Source of the DNA: Bacillota bacterium
GTDB taxonomy: Bacteria; Bacillota; Clostridia; Christensenellales; SZUA-584
Assembly: GCA_023459495.1 (NCBI GenBank)
Contig: JAEWTL010000062.1
Span: forward strand, 1 to 64,000
Reading direction: 5' to 3'
DNA: 64,000 nt
The notes under the pieces were generated by a model. The model was not told the DNA's origin, did no database searches, and was given only the letters and a program-made list of their open reading frames with translations. Below, piece by piece: positions 16,319 through 25,191 of the stretch; position 1 is the first letter of the stretch, and each line of letters opens with the position of its first letter. The translations under genes were made by a program, and so were the position numbers.

Positions 16319-17013
16319 ACGGCTATTGGGGCAGCTTTTATTGGGACTGGACGATATTCCTGATCATCCCCGGCATCATTATCGCACTGTGGGCGCAGTC
16401 GCGCGTCAACCGCGCATACGCCACCTACTCGAAGATCCCGGTGCTATCCGGCATATCGGGCAGCCAGATGGCGTTCCGTATCATGACGGACGGTGGAATC
16501 AGCGATGTGCATCTCGATGTTTCGGACGGCCCGCTCTCAGACAATTACAACCCGCGTACGCGCACGCTGAACTTATCCCAGAACAGTTATTCCGGGCGAT
16601 CCATTGCGTCTGTCGCCGTGGCTGCGCACGAAACCGGGCACGCGCTGCAGCACCATCAGGGCTATCTCCCCTTACGTATCCGCAGTGTGATGGCCCCGGT
16701 GGTCAGCGTGGTATCGTATATGCTCTGGCCGGTGCTGATCCTTGGCCTGTGGCTCGGCTTTACCGGCGCAATACAGATTGCGGTGTATATCTTCCTTGCG
16801 ATCTTCGCGTTCCAGATGATTACGCTGCCGGTGGAATTCAACGCCTCGCACCGGGCCATGGCCGCGCTTGCGCAGACCGGGACGCTCACCGAAGAGGAGC
16901 TCTACGGCGCGAGACAGATGCTAAACGCCGCGGCGCTGACGTACGTTGCGGCGACATTGGTCGCGCTGCTGAATGTGCTGCGCTTCCTCGCGCTCTCGCA
17001 GCGGCGCAGATAG
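16315..17013 (+). CDS. YugP-type membrane zinc metallopeptidase
   Basis: 232 residues. N-terminal membrane span (13-26), zinc motif HETGH at residues 105-109 in VAAHETGHALQHHQGY, two to three further helices, and LPVEFNAS, whose Glu is the likely third zinc ligand. Family DUF232/Zn_peptidase_2; substrate unknown. It overlaps the Gx gene by four bases, so it is cotranslated with the apbE cluster. A separate promoter for transketolase follows. Confidence 0.9.
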   Translation: MNGYWGSFYWDWTIFLIIPGIIIALWAQSRVNRAYATYSKIPVLSGISGSQMAFRIMTDGGISDVHLDVSDGPLSDNYNPRTRTLNLSQNSYSGRSIASVAVAAHETGHALQHHQGYLPLRIRSVMAPVVSVVSYMLWPVLILGLWLGFTGAIQIAVYIFLAIFAFQMITLPVEFNASHRAMAALAQTGTLTEEELYGARQMLNAAALTYVAATLVALLNVLRFLALSQRRR

Positions 17014-17055
17014 TTCCAAAGCTGCCGCACACCCGTGAGTTTTTGCCATTACGGG

Positions 17056-17084
17056 TTGTATCGGCAGCACAAAGCCTTTATAAT
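17056..17084 (+). promoter_or_regulatory. Transketolase promoter
   Basis: TTGTAT, 17-base spacer, TATAAT; about 60 bases of leader before the ATG. Confidence 0.65.
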
Positions 17085-17151
17085 GGGGAACGGGTATCAA
17101 GGCAATCCGCGGGTTAACCGTGAACATATTTCAAACTTGGAGGATGGGTCA

Positions 17152-19134
17152 ATGAACGAAATCGACAAGCTTTCCATCAATACCGTACGCATGCTGGCGG
17201 TGGAAGGCGTACAGAAGGCCAACAGCGGTCATCCGGGCCTGCCGATGGGCGCAGCACCTATGACGTATACGCTTTGGTCGAGGCACTTGAAGCACAATCC
17301 GAAGAATCCGGCGTGGGCGGACCGCGACCGCTTTGTGCTGTCTGCGGGACACGGCTCCATGCTGCTTTATTCGCTGCTGCACGTGTTCGGTTATCCCGTG
17401 TCGCTGGAGGACCTCAAGAACTTCCGGCAGTTCGGCTCCCCGACAGCGGGACATCCCGAGTACGGCCACATTCCCGGCATCGAGACGACCACCGGCCCGC
17501 TGGGGCAGGGCATCGCAAACGCCGTGGGTATGGCGATGGCGGAGACGCACCTCGCCGCCATGTTCAACAAGGAAGGCTATCCGGTCGTGGATCACTACAC
17601 TTACGCGCTTTCGGGTGACGGCTGCCTGATGGAAGGCGTCGCATCCGAGGCTTGCTCGCTCGCCGGCACCTTAAAGCTTGGCAAGCTCATCCTGCTCTAT
17701 GACCGCAACAAGATCACCATTGAGGGTGAAACGGACTTCGCGTTTGACGAGGACGTGGCGAAGCGCTTCGAAGCCTACGGCTGGCAGGTGCTCAGCGTGT
17801 CCGACGGCAACGAGGATGTAGGCAGCATCGACAAGGCCATCTCCATGGCCAAAGCCGAGAAGGAAAAGCCCTCCATCATCATCATCAACACTGCTATCGG
17901 CTACGGCTGCCCCGCTGTGCAGGGCAAGGCTTCGTGCCATGGCTCCCCGCTCGGCGACGAGAACATCGTATCGCTGAAAAAGACGCTGGAATGGCCGTAT
18001 ACGGAAAGCTTCTTCGTACCTGAAGAAGTGAAAGCCGAATCCGCCCGCCGCCAGACCGGCTACGATTCCGCTGAGAAGCAGTGGAACGAACTCTTTGCGC
18101 AGTACCGCAAGGAATTTCCCGACATGGCAGCGCTTTGGGACAAGTGCTTTGGCAAGCCCGATACGAAGGCGATCTTCGACGACGCGATGTACACGTTCGA
18201 GAAGCCGCTCGCCACACGCCAGTCTTCCGGCGAAGTCCTAAACCGGCTCGCGGCCAAACTGCCCTCGCTCTTTGGCGGCAGCGCGGACCTCGGTCCTTCC
18301 AACAACACGGTCATCAAAGGCAAGCCGTATTTTGCGCCGGACTGCCGCGAAGGCATCAACATCCACTACGGCATTCGCGAGTTCGCCATGGCAGCCATTG
18401 CCAACGGCCTGTACCTGCACGGCGGCGTCATCCCCTATGTGGCGACGTTCTTCGTGTTCACCGACTATTTAAAGAACGCAGTGCGGCTCTCCGCGCTGAT
18501 GGGCCTGCCGGTTATCTACGTTATGACGCACGACAGCATCGGCGTGGGTGAAGACGGTCCGACGCATCAGCCCATCGAGCAGCTGGCCTGCATGCGCGCT
18601 ACGCCCAACACCTACATGTGGCGTCCGGCGGATTCCAAGGAAACCGCGGCGTCGTACGAATTCGCGCTCTCTGCCTCTGGCCCGTCCGTTATCGCGCTCA
18701 CGCGCCAGACCCTGCCGCTCTATGCGGAAACCAGCCGCGAGGCGCTCAAGGGCGCGTATGTGCTGAAGGATTTCGGTCCGCATCCGCAGGTCATCCTCAT
18801 CGGCACAGGCAGCGAAGTGGAGGTCTGCATGGCCGCCGCGCAGAAGCTGGCGGATGAAGGCGTCACCGCGCGCGTGGTCTCCATGCCCTGCATGGATCTG
18901 TTCGAGGAGCAGAGTGAGGAATACAAGCAGAGCGTGCTGCCGGGCAGTATCGAAGCCCGTGTGGTTGTGGAAGCGGGCGCATCCTTCGGCTGGCACAAGT
19001 ACGCACTGCCCAAGGGCGAAATCGTGGCGCTGGATCATTTTGGCGCTTCCGCCCCGGCCAAGAAGCTGTTTGAAGCCTACGGGCTCACCGCGGACAACGT
19101 TGCGGCTAAAGCCAAAGCGGTTCTGGCAAAATAA
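17152..19134 (+). CDS. tkt: Transketolase
   Basis: 660 residues, full length. Moves two-carbon ketol units between sugar phosphates in the pentose phosphate pathway, using thiamine diphosphate. Seen: ANSGHPGLPMGAAPM, GPLGQGIANAVGMAMAE, GDGCLMEGVASEA (thiamine-diphosphate motif) and DRNKITIEG in the N-terminal half; HYGIREFAMAAIANG, THDSIGVGEDGPTHQPIEQL in the middle domain. ATG 17152 follows GGAGG; upstream in-frame starts lie in the promoter. Stands alone with its own promoter. Confidence 0.97.
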   Translation: MNEIDKLSINTVRMLAVEGVQKANSGHPGLPMGAAPMTYTLWSRHLKHNPKNPAWADRDRFVLSAGHGSMLLYSLLHVFGYPVSLEDLKNFRQFGSPTAGHPEYGHIPGIETTTGPLGQGIANAVGMAMAETHLAAMFNKEGYPVVDHYTYALSGDGCLMEGVASEACSLAGTLKLGKLILLYDRNKITIEGETDFAFDEDVAKRFEAYGWQVLSVSDGNEDVGSIDKAISMAKAEKEKPSIIIINTAIGYGCPAVQGKASCHGSPLGDENIVSLKKTLEWPYTESFFVPEEVKAESARRQTGYDSAEKQWNELFAQYRKEFPDMAALWDKCFGKPDTKAIFDDAMYTFEKPLATRQSSGEVLNRLAAKLPSLFGGSADLGPSNNTVIKGKPYFAPDCREGINIHYGIREFAMAAIANGLYLHGGVIPYVATFFVFTDYLKNAVRLSALMGLPVIYVMTHDSIGVGEDGPTHQPIEQLACMRATPNTYMWRPADSKETAASYEFALSASGPSVIALTRQTLPLYAETSREALKGAYVLKDFGPHPQVILIGTGSEVEVCMAAAQKLADEGVTARVVSMPCMDLFEEQSEEYKQSVLPGSIEARVVVEAGASFGWHKYALPKGEIVALDHFGASAPAKKLFEAYGLTADNVAAKAKAVLAK

Positions 19135-19148
19135 ATAAGATAATTTAG

Positions 19149-19245
19149 TTGGAGGCTCTGCCTCCAAACCTCCGCCCAAGGGATATCATCCCTTGGGAAT
19201 CCCATTGAGCGAAACGTCTGGCAGGCGTTTCGCAGACAAAAGGGT
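19149..19245. repeat. Modular palindromic repeat element, copy 3 (half element, inverted)
   Basis: Same modules as copies 1 and 2 but in the opposite orientation and truncated: TTGGAGGC-tct-GCCTCCAA, linker ACCTCCGCC, CCAAGGGAT/ATCCCTTGG, linker AATCCC, then GCGAAACG/CGTTTCGC. Lies 15 bases after the transketolase stop. Confidence 0.8.
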
Positions 19246-19259
19246 TTCATATATGGGTA

Positions 19260-19286
19260 GGGCGGCCAGTGGCCGCCCATTTATTT
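19260..19286 (+). terminator. Terminator after transketolase and repeat copy 3
   Basis: GGGCGGCC-agt-GGCCGCCC followed by ATTTATTTAT; stem strong, T run interrupted. Confidence 0.6.
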
Positions 19287-19315
19287 ATGAAGACGCATAG
19301 AAGAAAGGTGAAAGC

Positions 19316-20329
19316 ATGTCACAAACAGATCAGCCCGTGCGTTTCGGGATCACAGGCACCAGCTTTATCAGCGACTGGTTTGCGGATGCTACCCTGGAAG
19401 CTCCGGGATGCAAAGTAACCGCAGTCTATTCCCGCGACGACGCGCGTGGTGAAGCCTTTGCGCAAAAGTACGGCATTCCGCTGCATTTCAGCGACTGGGA
19501 TGCGTTTCTCGCCAGCGGCGAAATCGACGCAGTGTACATCGCGAGTCCCAACTGCATGCATTACCCCCAAGCCATGGCGGCGCTGGCCCATGGAAAGCAC
19601 GTGCTGTGCGAAAAGCCGCTTGCGCTGAATACCGAACAGGCGCAGGCCATGATCGCCCACGCGCAGGAAGCGGGGCTCATCCTGCTCGAAGCCATCCGCC
19701 CCGTACACGATCCCTTCATTCAGGTGATAAAAGAAAACCTGCCGAAAATCGGACGCATCCGCCGCGCAACGTTCGAGTTCTGCCAATATTCCTCGCGCTA
19801 TGAGCGATACTTGGCGGGTGAGTACGTCAGCATATTCGATTCCTCGCTCGGCAACGCGGCACTGCTGGACCTCGGCGTATACTGTCTGCACACCTGCGTT
19901 GCGCTGCTGGGAACGCCTTTGCGCATCCACGCGGACTCCTCGTTCCTGCAGAACGGCACGGAGGTTGCGGGCACGATCCTGCTGGGATATGAGCAGTTTC
20001 AGGCCACAGTGTCCTATTCCAAGGTAACGCAGTCCGTGTACCCCAGCATCATTCAGGGCGAAGGGGGTACGCTTACTTTTGACACGCTCAACCAGCCCAC
20101 TTTTGTGGAGCTGCATCGGCGCGGACAGGCAGTGGAAAAGCTGCCGTTGCCTCCGGTCAGGCCCAACATGAACATGGTATTTGAGCTGCAGACCTTCTGC
20201 CGCTGCGTACGGGGTGACGAAAAAACAGAGCGGTTTGACGCTCAGTCCGTTCAGGTGATAAAGGTCATGGATGAGGTTAGACAGCAGACGGGTGTCGATT
20301 TCGGTGCATGCGAGGGTCTGTCGTTCTAA
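19316..20329 (+). CDS. Gfo/Idh/MocA-family oxidoreductase
   Basis: 337 residues. N-terminal Rossmann NAD(P) domain (RFGITGTSFISDWFADA, AVYSRD, DAVYIASPNCMHYPQAMAAL, HGKHVLCEKPLALN) with the family's EKP motif, then the alpha/beta dimerisation domain. The family oxidises or reduces sugars, inositols and related alcohols; substrate cannot be deduced. The glycine motif reads GxTGxxF, slightly unlike the usual GxGxxG. ATG follows AAAGGTGA. Monocistronic between two repeat elements. Confidence 0.88.
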   Translation: MSQTDQPVRFGITGTSFISDWFADATLEAPGCKVTAVYSRDDARGEAFAQKYGIPLHFSDWDAFLASGEIDAVYIASPNCMHYPQAMAALAHGKHVLCEKPLALNTEQAQAMIAHAQEAGLILLEAIRPVHDPFIQVIKENLPKIGRIRRATFEFCQYSSRYERYLAGEYVSIFDSSLGNAALLDLGVYCLHTCVALLGTPLRIHADSSFLQNGTEVAGTILLGYEQFQATVSYSKVTQSVYPSIIQGEGGTLTFDTLNQPTFVELHRRGQAVEKLPLPPVRPNMNMVFELQTFCRCVRGDEKTERFDAQSVQVIKVMDEVRQQTGVDFGACEGLSF

Positions 20330-20340
20330 CTAGTCTATTA

Positions 20341-20534
20341 CAGATTGATGACAAGCCACTTCACGAGGGCGCTGCCCTCGCACTCCCGCTTCTTTTCTTG
20401 AAGAAAAGAAGGAAAAGACGCGTGGGGAATGCCTTAAAAAGGCATTCCCCTAATGGGATTCTTAAGGGATGCATTCCTTAAGCGGTGGTTTGGAGGCAGA
20501 GCCTCCAAGAGATACCTTTGTTAGCAGCCTGAAC
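20341..20534. repeat. Modular palindromic repeat element, copy 2
   Basis: Near full-length relative of copy 1 with the same ends and module order: GAGGGCGCTGCCCTC, TTTTCTTGAAGAAAAG, GGGGAATGCC/GGCATTCCCC, CTTAAGGGATGCATTCCTTAAG and GGAGGCAGAGCCTCC. It lacks the CCCCGCAAAGC hairpin present in copies 1 and 5. Between convergent genes. Confidence 0.85.
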
Positions 20535-20557
20535 AGATACCGTTGAGTATCTGTTTT
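20533..20557 (+). terminator. Terminator after the Gfo/Idh/MocA gene
   Basis: ACAGATAC-cgttga-GTATCTGT followed by TTTCT, at the right end of repeat copy 2, as a terminator also is for copy 1. Confidence 0.65.
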
Positions 20558-21013
20558 CTATTTCTTCTTCCTTTTGGCCTTATTCTTCACTTCGGCAGTC
20601 CCGGTTTTCTGCAGTATGATATCGCGCAGCAGGTCGAAACGGTCAAAGCTGTATGAAACAGGTATATTGGTATGCACTCCGCGCAGCATCATGTTGCTGC
20701 CATAATCAATTTCGTCCATTACCTGCAATATGTCGCCCCAGCACAGCCGACGCACATGACCAAACATGTTCCTGTATTGAATGCCTTCGTCGTCAGTCTC
20801 AATCCGGCTGATCAGAAAAGAAATCAACGCAGCCAGCCCGACAGCAAGCATCACGGCGGATAACGTATAGCCGATCATTTCCTCATCCACGGGCAGAAAA
20901 AAGAGCGCCACCCCCGCTGCCGCGAGTAACGTCCCTCCAATGGCGAAATATTTTTTTCGTCTGAATGTTGCGCTGCCGGATGAACCTGTGTCTGTCGTCT
21001 CGATACGCTGCAT
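20558..21013 (-). CDS. Hypothetical membrane protein with a PH-like C-terminal domain
   Basis: 151 residues: short N-terminal tail, two membrane helices (about 26-42 and 48-68), then ISRIETDDEGIQYRNMFGHV and WGDILQVMDE, the pattern of bacterial PH-like domains, and a lysine-rich end (NKAKRKKK). No function known. It follows pgsA by 13 bases, probably in one operon. Confidence 0.65.
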   Translation of the reverse strand: MQRIETTDTGSSGSATFRRKKYFAIGGTLLAAAGVALFFLPVDEEMIGYTLSAVMLAVGLAALISFLISRIETDDEGIQYRNMFGHVRRLCWGDILQVMDEIDYGSNMMLRGVHTNIPVSYSFDRFDLLRDIILQKTGTAEVKNKAKRKKK

Positions 21014-21026
21014 ATCTTCCCGCCGC

Positions 21027-21617
21027 TCAGCCCTGCTGTTCCTTCTGCTGCTTCTCCTTCAGTTTCACGTACATATTGAAGTACGCGTATTGGAAGAGCG
21101 CCGCAACCATCAGCACGAGCCCAAGTGTGATAAAGTACACGTTCCACGGATACACATATTTATAGAGGAAGTTAAAAGCGATAGAGGTGTTGAGCGTAAA
21201 CGCCGCAATCTTGCCGAAGGTGTTGGCAGGCGCAACGAGGCCGCGGGCGTACAAAAAGATACCGCCGCCCACCATCAGCACTTCCTTGACGATCATGACG
21301 ATCAGGATAAACAGCGGGAGCACCGCCATCTCGGAGGAGGCCATATGTGCAGCCCGTGTACCCGGAAAAGTAAATGCCATCACGGTGAATATCGCCATCA
21401 GCTTGTCCGCGAGCGGATCCAACAGAATTCCCGCTTCGGTAATGAGCTTGTGTTTGCGCGCAAGGTAGCCGTCCAGCAGGTCTGTGCCGCACGCCAAAAG
21501 ATATATGATGAGGCCGGGAATCATCATATCAAAATAAACGAGTATTGCAACAGCAGGCACAAGTGCCAGCCGCATCAGCGTCAGCGCATTCGGTGCGTTC
21601 AACGGTATCCTGCTCAA
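21027..21617 (-). CDS. pgsA: CDP-alcohol phosphatidyltransferase, probably PGP synthase
   Basis: About 196 residues, several membrane helices. The CDP-alcohol phosphotransferase motif is present: D-LLDG-YLAR, then GILLDPLADKLM (D-x2-DG-x2-AR-x8-G-x3-D-x3-D). Such enzymes make phosphatidylglycerophosphate for anionic phospholipids. Start uncertain: TTG 21617 has AGGGGA eight bases upstream and gives a family-like N-terminus; GTG 21632 would add five residues but overlaps that site. Upstream of the PH-like protein gene in the same direction. Confidence 0.82.
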   Translation of the reverse strand: MSRIPLNAPNALTLMRLALVPAVAILVYFDMMIPGLIIYLLACGTDLLDGYLARKHKLITEAGILLDPLADKLMAIFTVMAFTFPGTRAAHMASSEMAVLPLFILIVMIVKEVLMVGGGIFLYARGLVAPANTFGKIAAFTLNTSIAFNFLYKYVYPWNVYFITLGLVLMVAALFQYAYFNMYVKLKEKQQKEQQG

Positions 21618-21738
21618 ACCAAGTCCCCTCACTTTCGGGCTTGTCCCCGCGCCTTTTATGTATTATATGGCGCATAAAAACAAAGCCGCTTTGCCAGTAC
21701 TTATTATACCAGCAAAACGACTTTTTGCCTACGGGAAT

Positions 21739-22995
21739 TTAGCTTATCGGCGTACCGTTAGCGAGCAGATACTTCTCCGCCTCGGCGTTCCAGAAACCGC
21801 CGCTGCGCTTGGTGATCTCCGCAAGGCCTTTGAAGAACGGCGAATCATTCTTGTCAAAGTCGTCAATCGCGGTAAGCGGCATGGAGATGTGCGTGTAGAT
21901 CAGCTTCTTGCCGCCTGGGATCTCGTCCAGATGCAGCGTCGCGTCGATGACCGCGTCGAGGCCGCCCACATGTGTGATCATCGCGGTGGGATTGATCTGG
22001 CCCTTGGCCATCATCGCCAGAGACTCGCGCATATCCTCGTTGTTGCCGCCCGAGGTGCCCACGATATGCGTGAAGCTGTAGTGCACGTTGTAGAAGTTGA
22101 ACATTGCGGAGAACTTCTGGTCCGTCGGGCCCGCAAAGAAGTTCAGGCAGCCGTCCTTGGCGAGCAGCGAGTCGCCCTGCTCCACCACGGGTTTCACCGG
22201 CGCCATTACGAGCACATCATCAAATCCATGCCCGCCCGTCAGCGCCATCATCTCCTGCAGCTTGGCCGGGTCCTTGGTGTTTACATAGTGCAGCTCCACG
22301 CCCTGCTTTTTGGCCTCTTCCACCGTGTAGATGCGGGACGCGCGCGCCAGCCGCGCTTCGTCGATATCCGTCACAACGAGCAGGCCGGGCTTCCGGTCGC
22401 AGTGCAGCGCGTAGTCGATGGACCCAAGGCCCATGGGGCCCACGCCCGCGAGGATGGCCATGTTGCCGCCTTCCTTGATGCCCATATCGTGCACATACTC
22501 GCCCTGTCGCGTGTGGTAAAACGCATGGAACGTACCCACGATGCAGCTCATCGGTTCAGCCAGTGAACCGTAGAAATACACGTCGGAGTCATACTTCAGC
22601 AGGCAATCCATTATCATCGCCTCAGCCGGGATCACGATATAGGTCGCGTCCCCGCCTATATAGCGGTACGAGTATCCGGGCGCATCCTGCGAACCCTTGT
22701 AGTTGAACGCGGGCTGAATCGAGAAGTTGTCCCCCGGTTTGAACTGGTCCTGCCACTTCTTGCCCACTTCGATGATCTGGCCGCAGAACTCATGGCCGAG
22801 GATCGTGGGATTGGTTGCAACGTCGTTCGGCACGCGCTTATGGTCTGCGCCCTGCAGCGCCGCCTTATGCGAAGACATGCACAAACTGTCCGATACGACC
22901 CGGGCGAGTATCTCGTCGTCCTTGATCGCCGGGAGCTCAAACTCCTCAAGACGAAGGTCGTTTTTGCCGTAAATCCTGACTGCTTTGGTTTTCAT
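21739..22995 (-). CDS. Zinc-binding alcohol dehydrogenase, L-sorbose-1-phosphate reductase-like
   Basis: 418 residues of the medium-chain dehydrogenase/reductase family: catalytic-domain Cys in SDSLCMSSHKAAL, TILGHEFCGQIIEVGKKW, and a nucleotide-binding ILAGVGPMGLGSIDYAL. The structural-zinc cysteine cluster is not visible. Overall pattern resembles SorE-type sugar-phosphate reductases that reduce sorbose-1-phosphate to glucitol-6-phosphate. It follows a DeoR-type regulator by 12 bases, which fits a sugar or polyol role. No sugar transporter is encoded nearby. Confidence 0.75.
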   Translation of the reverse strand: MKTKAVRIYGKNDLRLEEFELPAIKDDEILARVVSDSLCMSSHKAALQGADHKRVPNDVATNPTILGHEFCGQIIEVGKKWQDQFKPGDNFSIQPAFNYKGSQDAPGYSYRYIGGDATYIVIPAEAMIMDCLLKYDSDVYFYGSLAEPMSCIVGTFHAFYHTRQGEYVHDMGIKEGGNMAILAGVGPMGLGSIDYALHCDRKPGLLVVTDIDEARLARASRIYTVEEAKKQGVELHYVNTKDPAKLQEMMALTGGHGFDDVLVMAPVKPVVEQGDSLLAKDGCLNFFAGPTDQKFSAMFNFYNVHYSFTHIVGTSGGNNEDMRESLAMMAKGQINPTAMITHVGGLDAVIDATLHLDEIPGGKKLIYTHISMPLTAIDDFDKNDSPFFKGLAEITKRSGGFWNAEAEKYLLANGTPIS

Positions 22996-23007
22996 TGCGT
23001 ATCCTCC

Positions 23008-23769
23008 TTATACCGTCGTTACCGCGGTCTTCTGTTTAATTTTAGACAATTCGTCCGGGTCAATACCCGTATCTGTAATCACTTCGTCGATCTCGTCCCA
23101 CTGCGCCACCTCCACCACGGCCTGACTGCGCGATTTGCTGGAATCGCCCAGCACGATCACGCGGTTGGCAGCCTCAATCATGGCGCTTTTCAGCTCCGCT
23201 TCAACGAAGTTTTCCACACACGGGCCGCTCCGACCCATGAATCCGCTGGTGCCCAGCACCGCCATGTCCACACGGATCTCCTTCAAACTACGCATGGCCC
23301 AGCTGCCCACGATGGAGTTGCTGTTGTGGCGCACCTGCCCGCCCAGCACATAGGTGGGGATGTCGTATTCGTCCAGCAGCTGCGCGGCTTTCAGGCCGTT
23401 GGTGAACACCGTGATGTCCTTCTTGATGGTGAGCGCCTGCGCAAACGCAAAGATCGTCGAGCCGCCGTCCAGCAGCAGCGACATGCCGCCTTCCACGCGC
23501 GTCACCGCTTCCTTGGCAATGCGCAGCTTCTCGTCCATATGTTTGACGGCTTTTTCGGTAAAGCTGGGCTCCACCTCGCCTCCGACTGCCAGCGCGCCGC
23601 CGTATGCTTTGACGGCCAGCCCTTTTTCCTCCAGGAATATGAGGTCCTTGCGGATCGTTTCGGAGGATACGTTAAAAAGCCGCGCCAGCTCCGCTACGCG
23701 GATGCTGCCTTCAGCGGCCAGACGCTTTTCAATATACCCGCGCCTTTCCTGCATCAGATGTAAGCTCAT
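23008..23769 (-). CDS. DeoR/GlpR-family transcriptional regulator
   Basis: 253 residues. N-terminal winged helix (MQERRGYIEKRLAAEGSIRV, ELARLFNVSSETIRKDL) and the DeoRC sugar-phosphate sensor domain (LLLDGGSTIFAFAQAL, VFTNGLKAAQLL, VLGGQVRHNSNSIVG). These usually repress a sugar-catabolic operon until a phosphorylated intermediate binds. ATG 23769 follows GGAGG. First gene of a two-gene operon with the dehydrogenase, behind a strong promoter with a palindrome over its start region. Confidence 0.92.
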   Translation of the reverse strand: MSLHLMQERRGYIEKRLAAEGSIRVAELARLFNVSSETIRKDLIFLEEKGLAVKAYGGALAVGGEVEPSFTEKAVKHMDEKLRIAKEAVTRVEGGMSLLLDGGSTIFAFAQALTIKKDITVFTNGLKAAQLLDEYDIPTYVLGGQVRHNSNSIVGSWAMRSLKEIRVDMAVLGTSGFMGRSGPCVENFVEAELKSAMIEAANRVIVLGDSSKSRSQAVVEVAQWDEIDEVITDTGIDPDELSKIKQKTAVTTV

Positions 23770-23808
23770 GCAGCAATTTCCTCCAAATCAATCGCAACCT
23801 ATCCCAAC

Positions 23809-23820
23809 TAATTGCAATTA
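23809..23820. promoter_or_regulatory. Candidate operator for the DeoR-type regulator
   Basis: Perfect palindrome TAATTGCAATTA overlapping the -10 box and initiation region of the regulator's promoter. A related GGTTGCGATTG lies about 15 bases further downstream on the minus strand. Confidence 0.45.
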
Positions 23821-23845
23821 TACGCTTGGTTTTGCATTGAGTCAA
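23817..23845 (-). promoter_or_regulatory. Promoter of the deoR-dehydrogenase operon
   Basis: TTGACT, 17-base spacer, perfect TATAAT on the minus strand. Confidence 0.8.
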
Positions 23846-23897
23846 GTGCACCAAATGCGCCTTTATCGCATTATTTATCGGTCAAAATAACATTTTG

Positions 23898-23926
23898 TTG
23901 AAATATGTAAGTTATACGTTTATAAT
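23898..23926 (+). promoter_or_regulatory. Promoter of the diguanylate cyclase gene
   Basis: TTGAAA, 17-base spacer, TATAAT; about 30 bases of leader. Confidence 0.8.
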
Positions 23927-23962
23927 ACACACGTATATTTTCCCAAGTGGCCGGGAGGTCGT

Positions 23963-25102
23963 ATGTACATTCAGTTTGACATCGACATCCTTTCCCTGCT
24001 GCTGCTCATCATTGTGCTCATCTACAATCTGAAGAATGGCAACGAGGGCATGTTTCGGCAGCTTTTTTTCCGTGCACTGATCTTCTGCAATATGGGCATC
24101 CTGCTGATCGACATACTCATCTATGTGCTTTTAAACCAACCGGGAAGCGCCGCCCATGTCCTGCTGATGGTGCTGCAGTCACTGTTTTTTACGCTGTGCG
24201 CAGTATTCTGCCTGCTGTACGCGCTGTATTCTACCGTACGCCCTGCCCGGCGTCCGCGCCGCTTCTTGCTGTTGCTCACTGCGCCGTTGCTTGTGCTCAT
24301 CGTGGCGCTATGCGTGAACGCCGCGACCGGCTTTATATTCAAAATCACAGCGGACAACGGATATCAGCGCGGTCCGGTATTCCACATCATATCGGTATGC
24401 ACCTATTTGTATATCGCCTATGCGCTGATCAAGGTATGGAGGCTGAAAAAGAGTCTTTCGCGCTCTGAGTTTTACACCTATCTCGTTGCGCCGTTTTTCC
24501 CCGTCGTGACCGGAGCCGTACAGCTTGCTTTAAGCCTGCCGGTTCTCATCGTCTGGCCCGTTACAGCGCTGTCGATGACCATCATCCAGATGTCCATGCT
24601 GACCGAAAAGATTAACCTCGACCATCTGACCGGTCTGTATAACCGCAAATACCTCGACGAATACGTGGAGAGTATGCTTCAGGCCAGCCGAACCGGGCCG
24701 CCCCGCGGCGGCAAAAAGTTCGCTGCCATCATGCTCGATATCGACAACTTCAAGAAGATCAACGACACCTACGGTCATGTGGAGGGCGACCGCGCGATCG
24801 TATTGGCGGCCGACCTGCTGCGCAGAAGCATCCGCAAAGGCGACTTTGTATCACGCTATGGGGGTGACGAATTCCTCATCGTGCTCGAGCAGTGCAGCGA
24901 TACCACGCCGACGCGGGTGATCCGCCGCATCCGAGAGAGCGCGACCAAGTTTAACCACGACAATTCGCTGCCGTATGCCATCAATTTCTCGGTCGGCTAT
25001 AAGGTATATTCCTCGCTGCGCGGCTTGACGAGCCAGCAGATCTTCACGGGCATCGACGAGCTGATGTACCAGAACAAGCACAGCAAGGTGAAATCATCTT
25101 AA
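23963..25102 (+). CDS. Membrane-anchored diguanylate cyclase (GGDEF)
   Basis: 379 residues. Roughly the first 210 form six or seven membrane helices of an uncharacterised sensor; the rest is a GGDEF domain with LDHLTGLYNRKYLDEYV at its start and GGDEF intact at residues 300-304. RKGD at 291-294, exactly five residues before GGDEF, is a product-binding I-site, so c-di-GMP should inhibit it. Makes c-di-GMP at the membrane; signal unknown. ATG follows GGGAGG. Divergent from the deoR operon and single. Confidence 0.92.
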   Translation: MYIQFDIDILSLLLLIIVLIYNLKNGNEGMFRQLFFRALIFCNMGILLIDILIYVLLNQPGSAAHVLLMVLQSLFFTLCAVFCLLYALYSTVRPARRPRRFLLLLTAPLLVLIVALCVNAATGFIFKITADNGYQRGPVFHIISVCTYLYIAYALIKVWRLKKSLSRSEFYTYLVAPFFPVVTGAVQLALSLPVLIVWPVTALSMTIIQMSMLTEKINLDHLTGLYNRKYLDEYVESMLQASRTGPPRGGKKFAAIMLDIDNFKKINDTYGHVEGDRAIVLAADLLRRSIRKGDFVSRYGGDEFLIVLEQCSDTTPTRVIRRIRESATKFNHDNSLPYAINFSVGYKVYSSLRGLTSQQIFTGIDELMYQNKHSKVKSS

Positions 25103-25191
25103 AATTCTTTTCATTTTCCGCCGTTGTTATATAATAGATACAGCGCTTTATTTTTTTGCGCTCTCAAAATACACGGCAGGGGGAAACCGAT

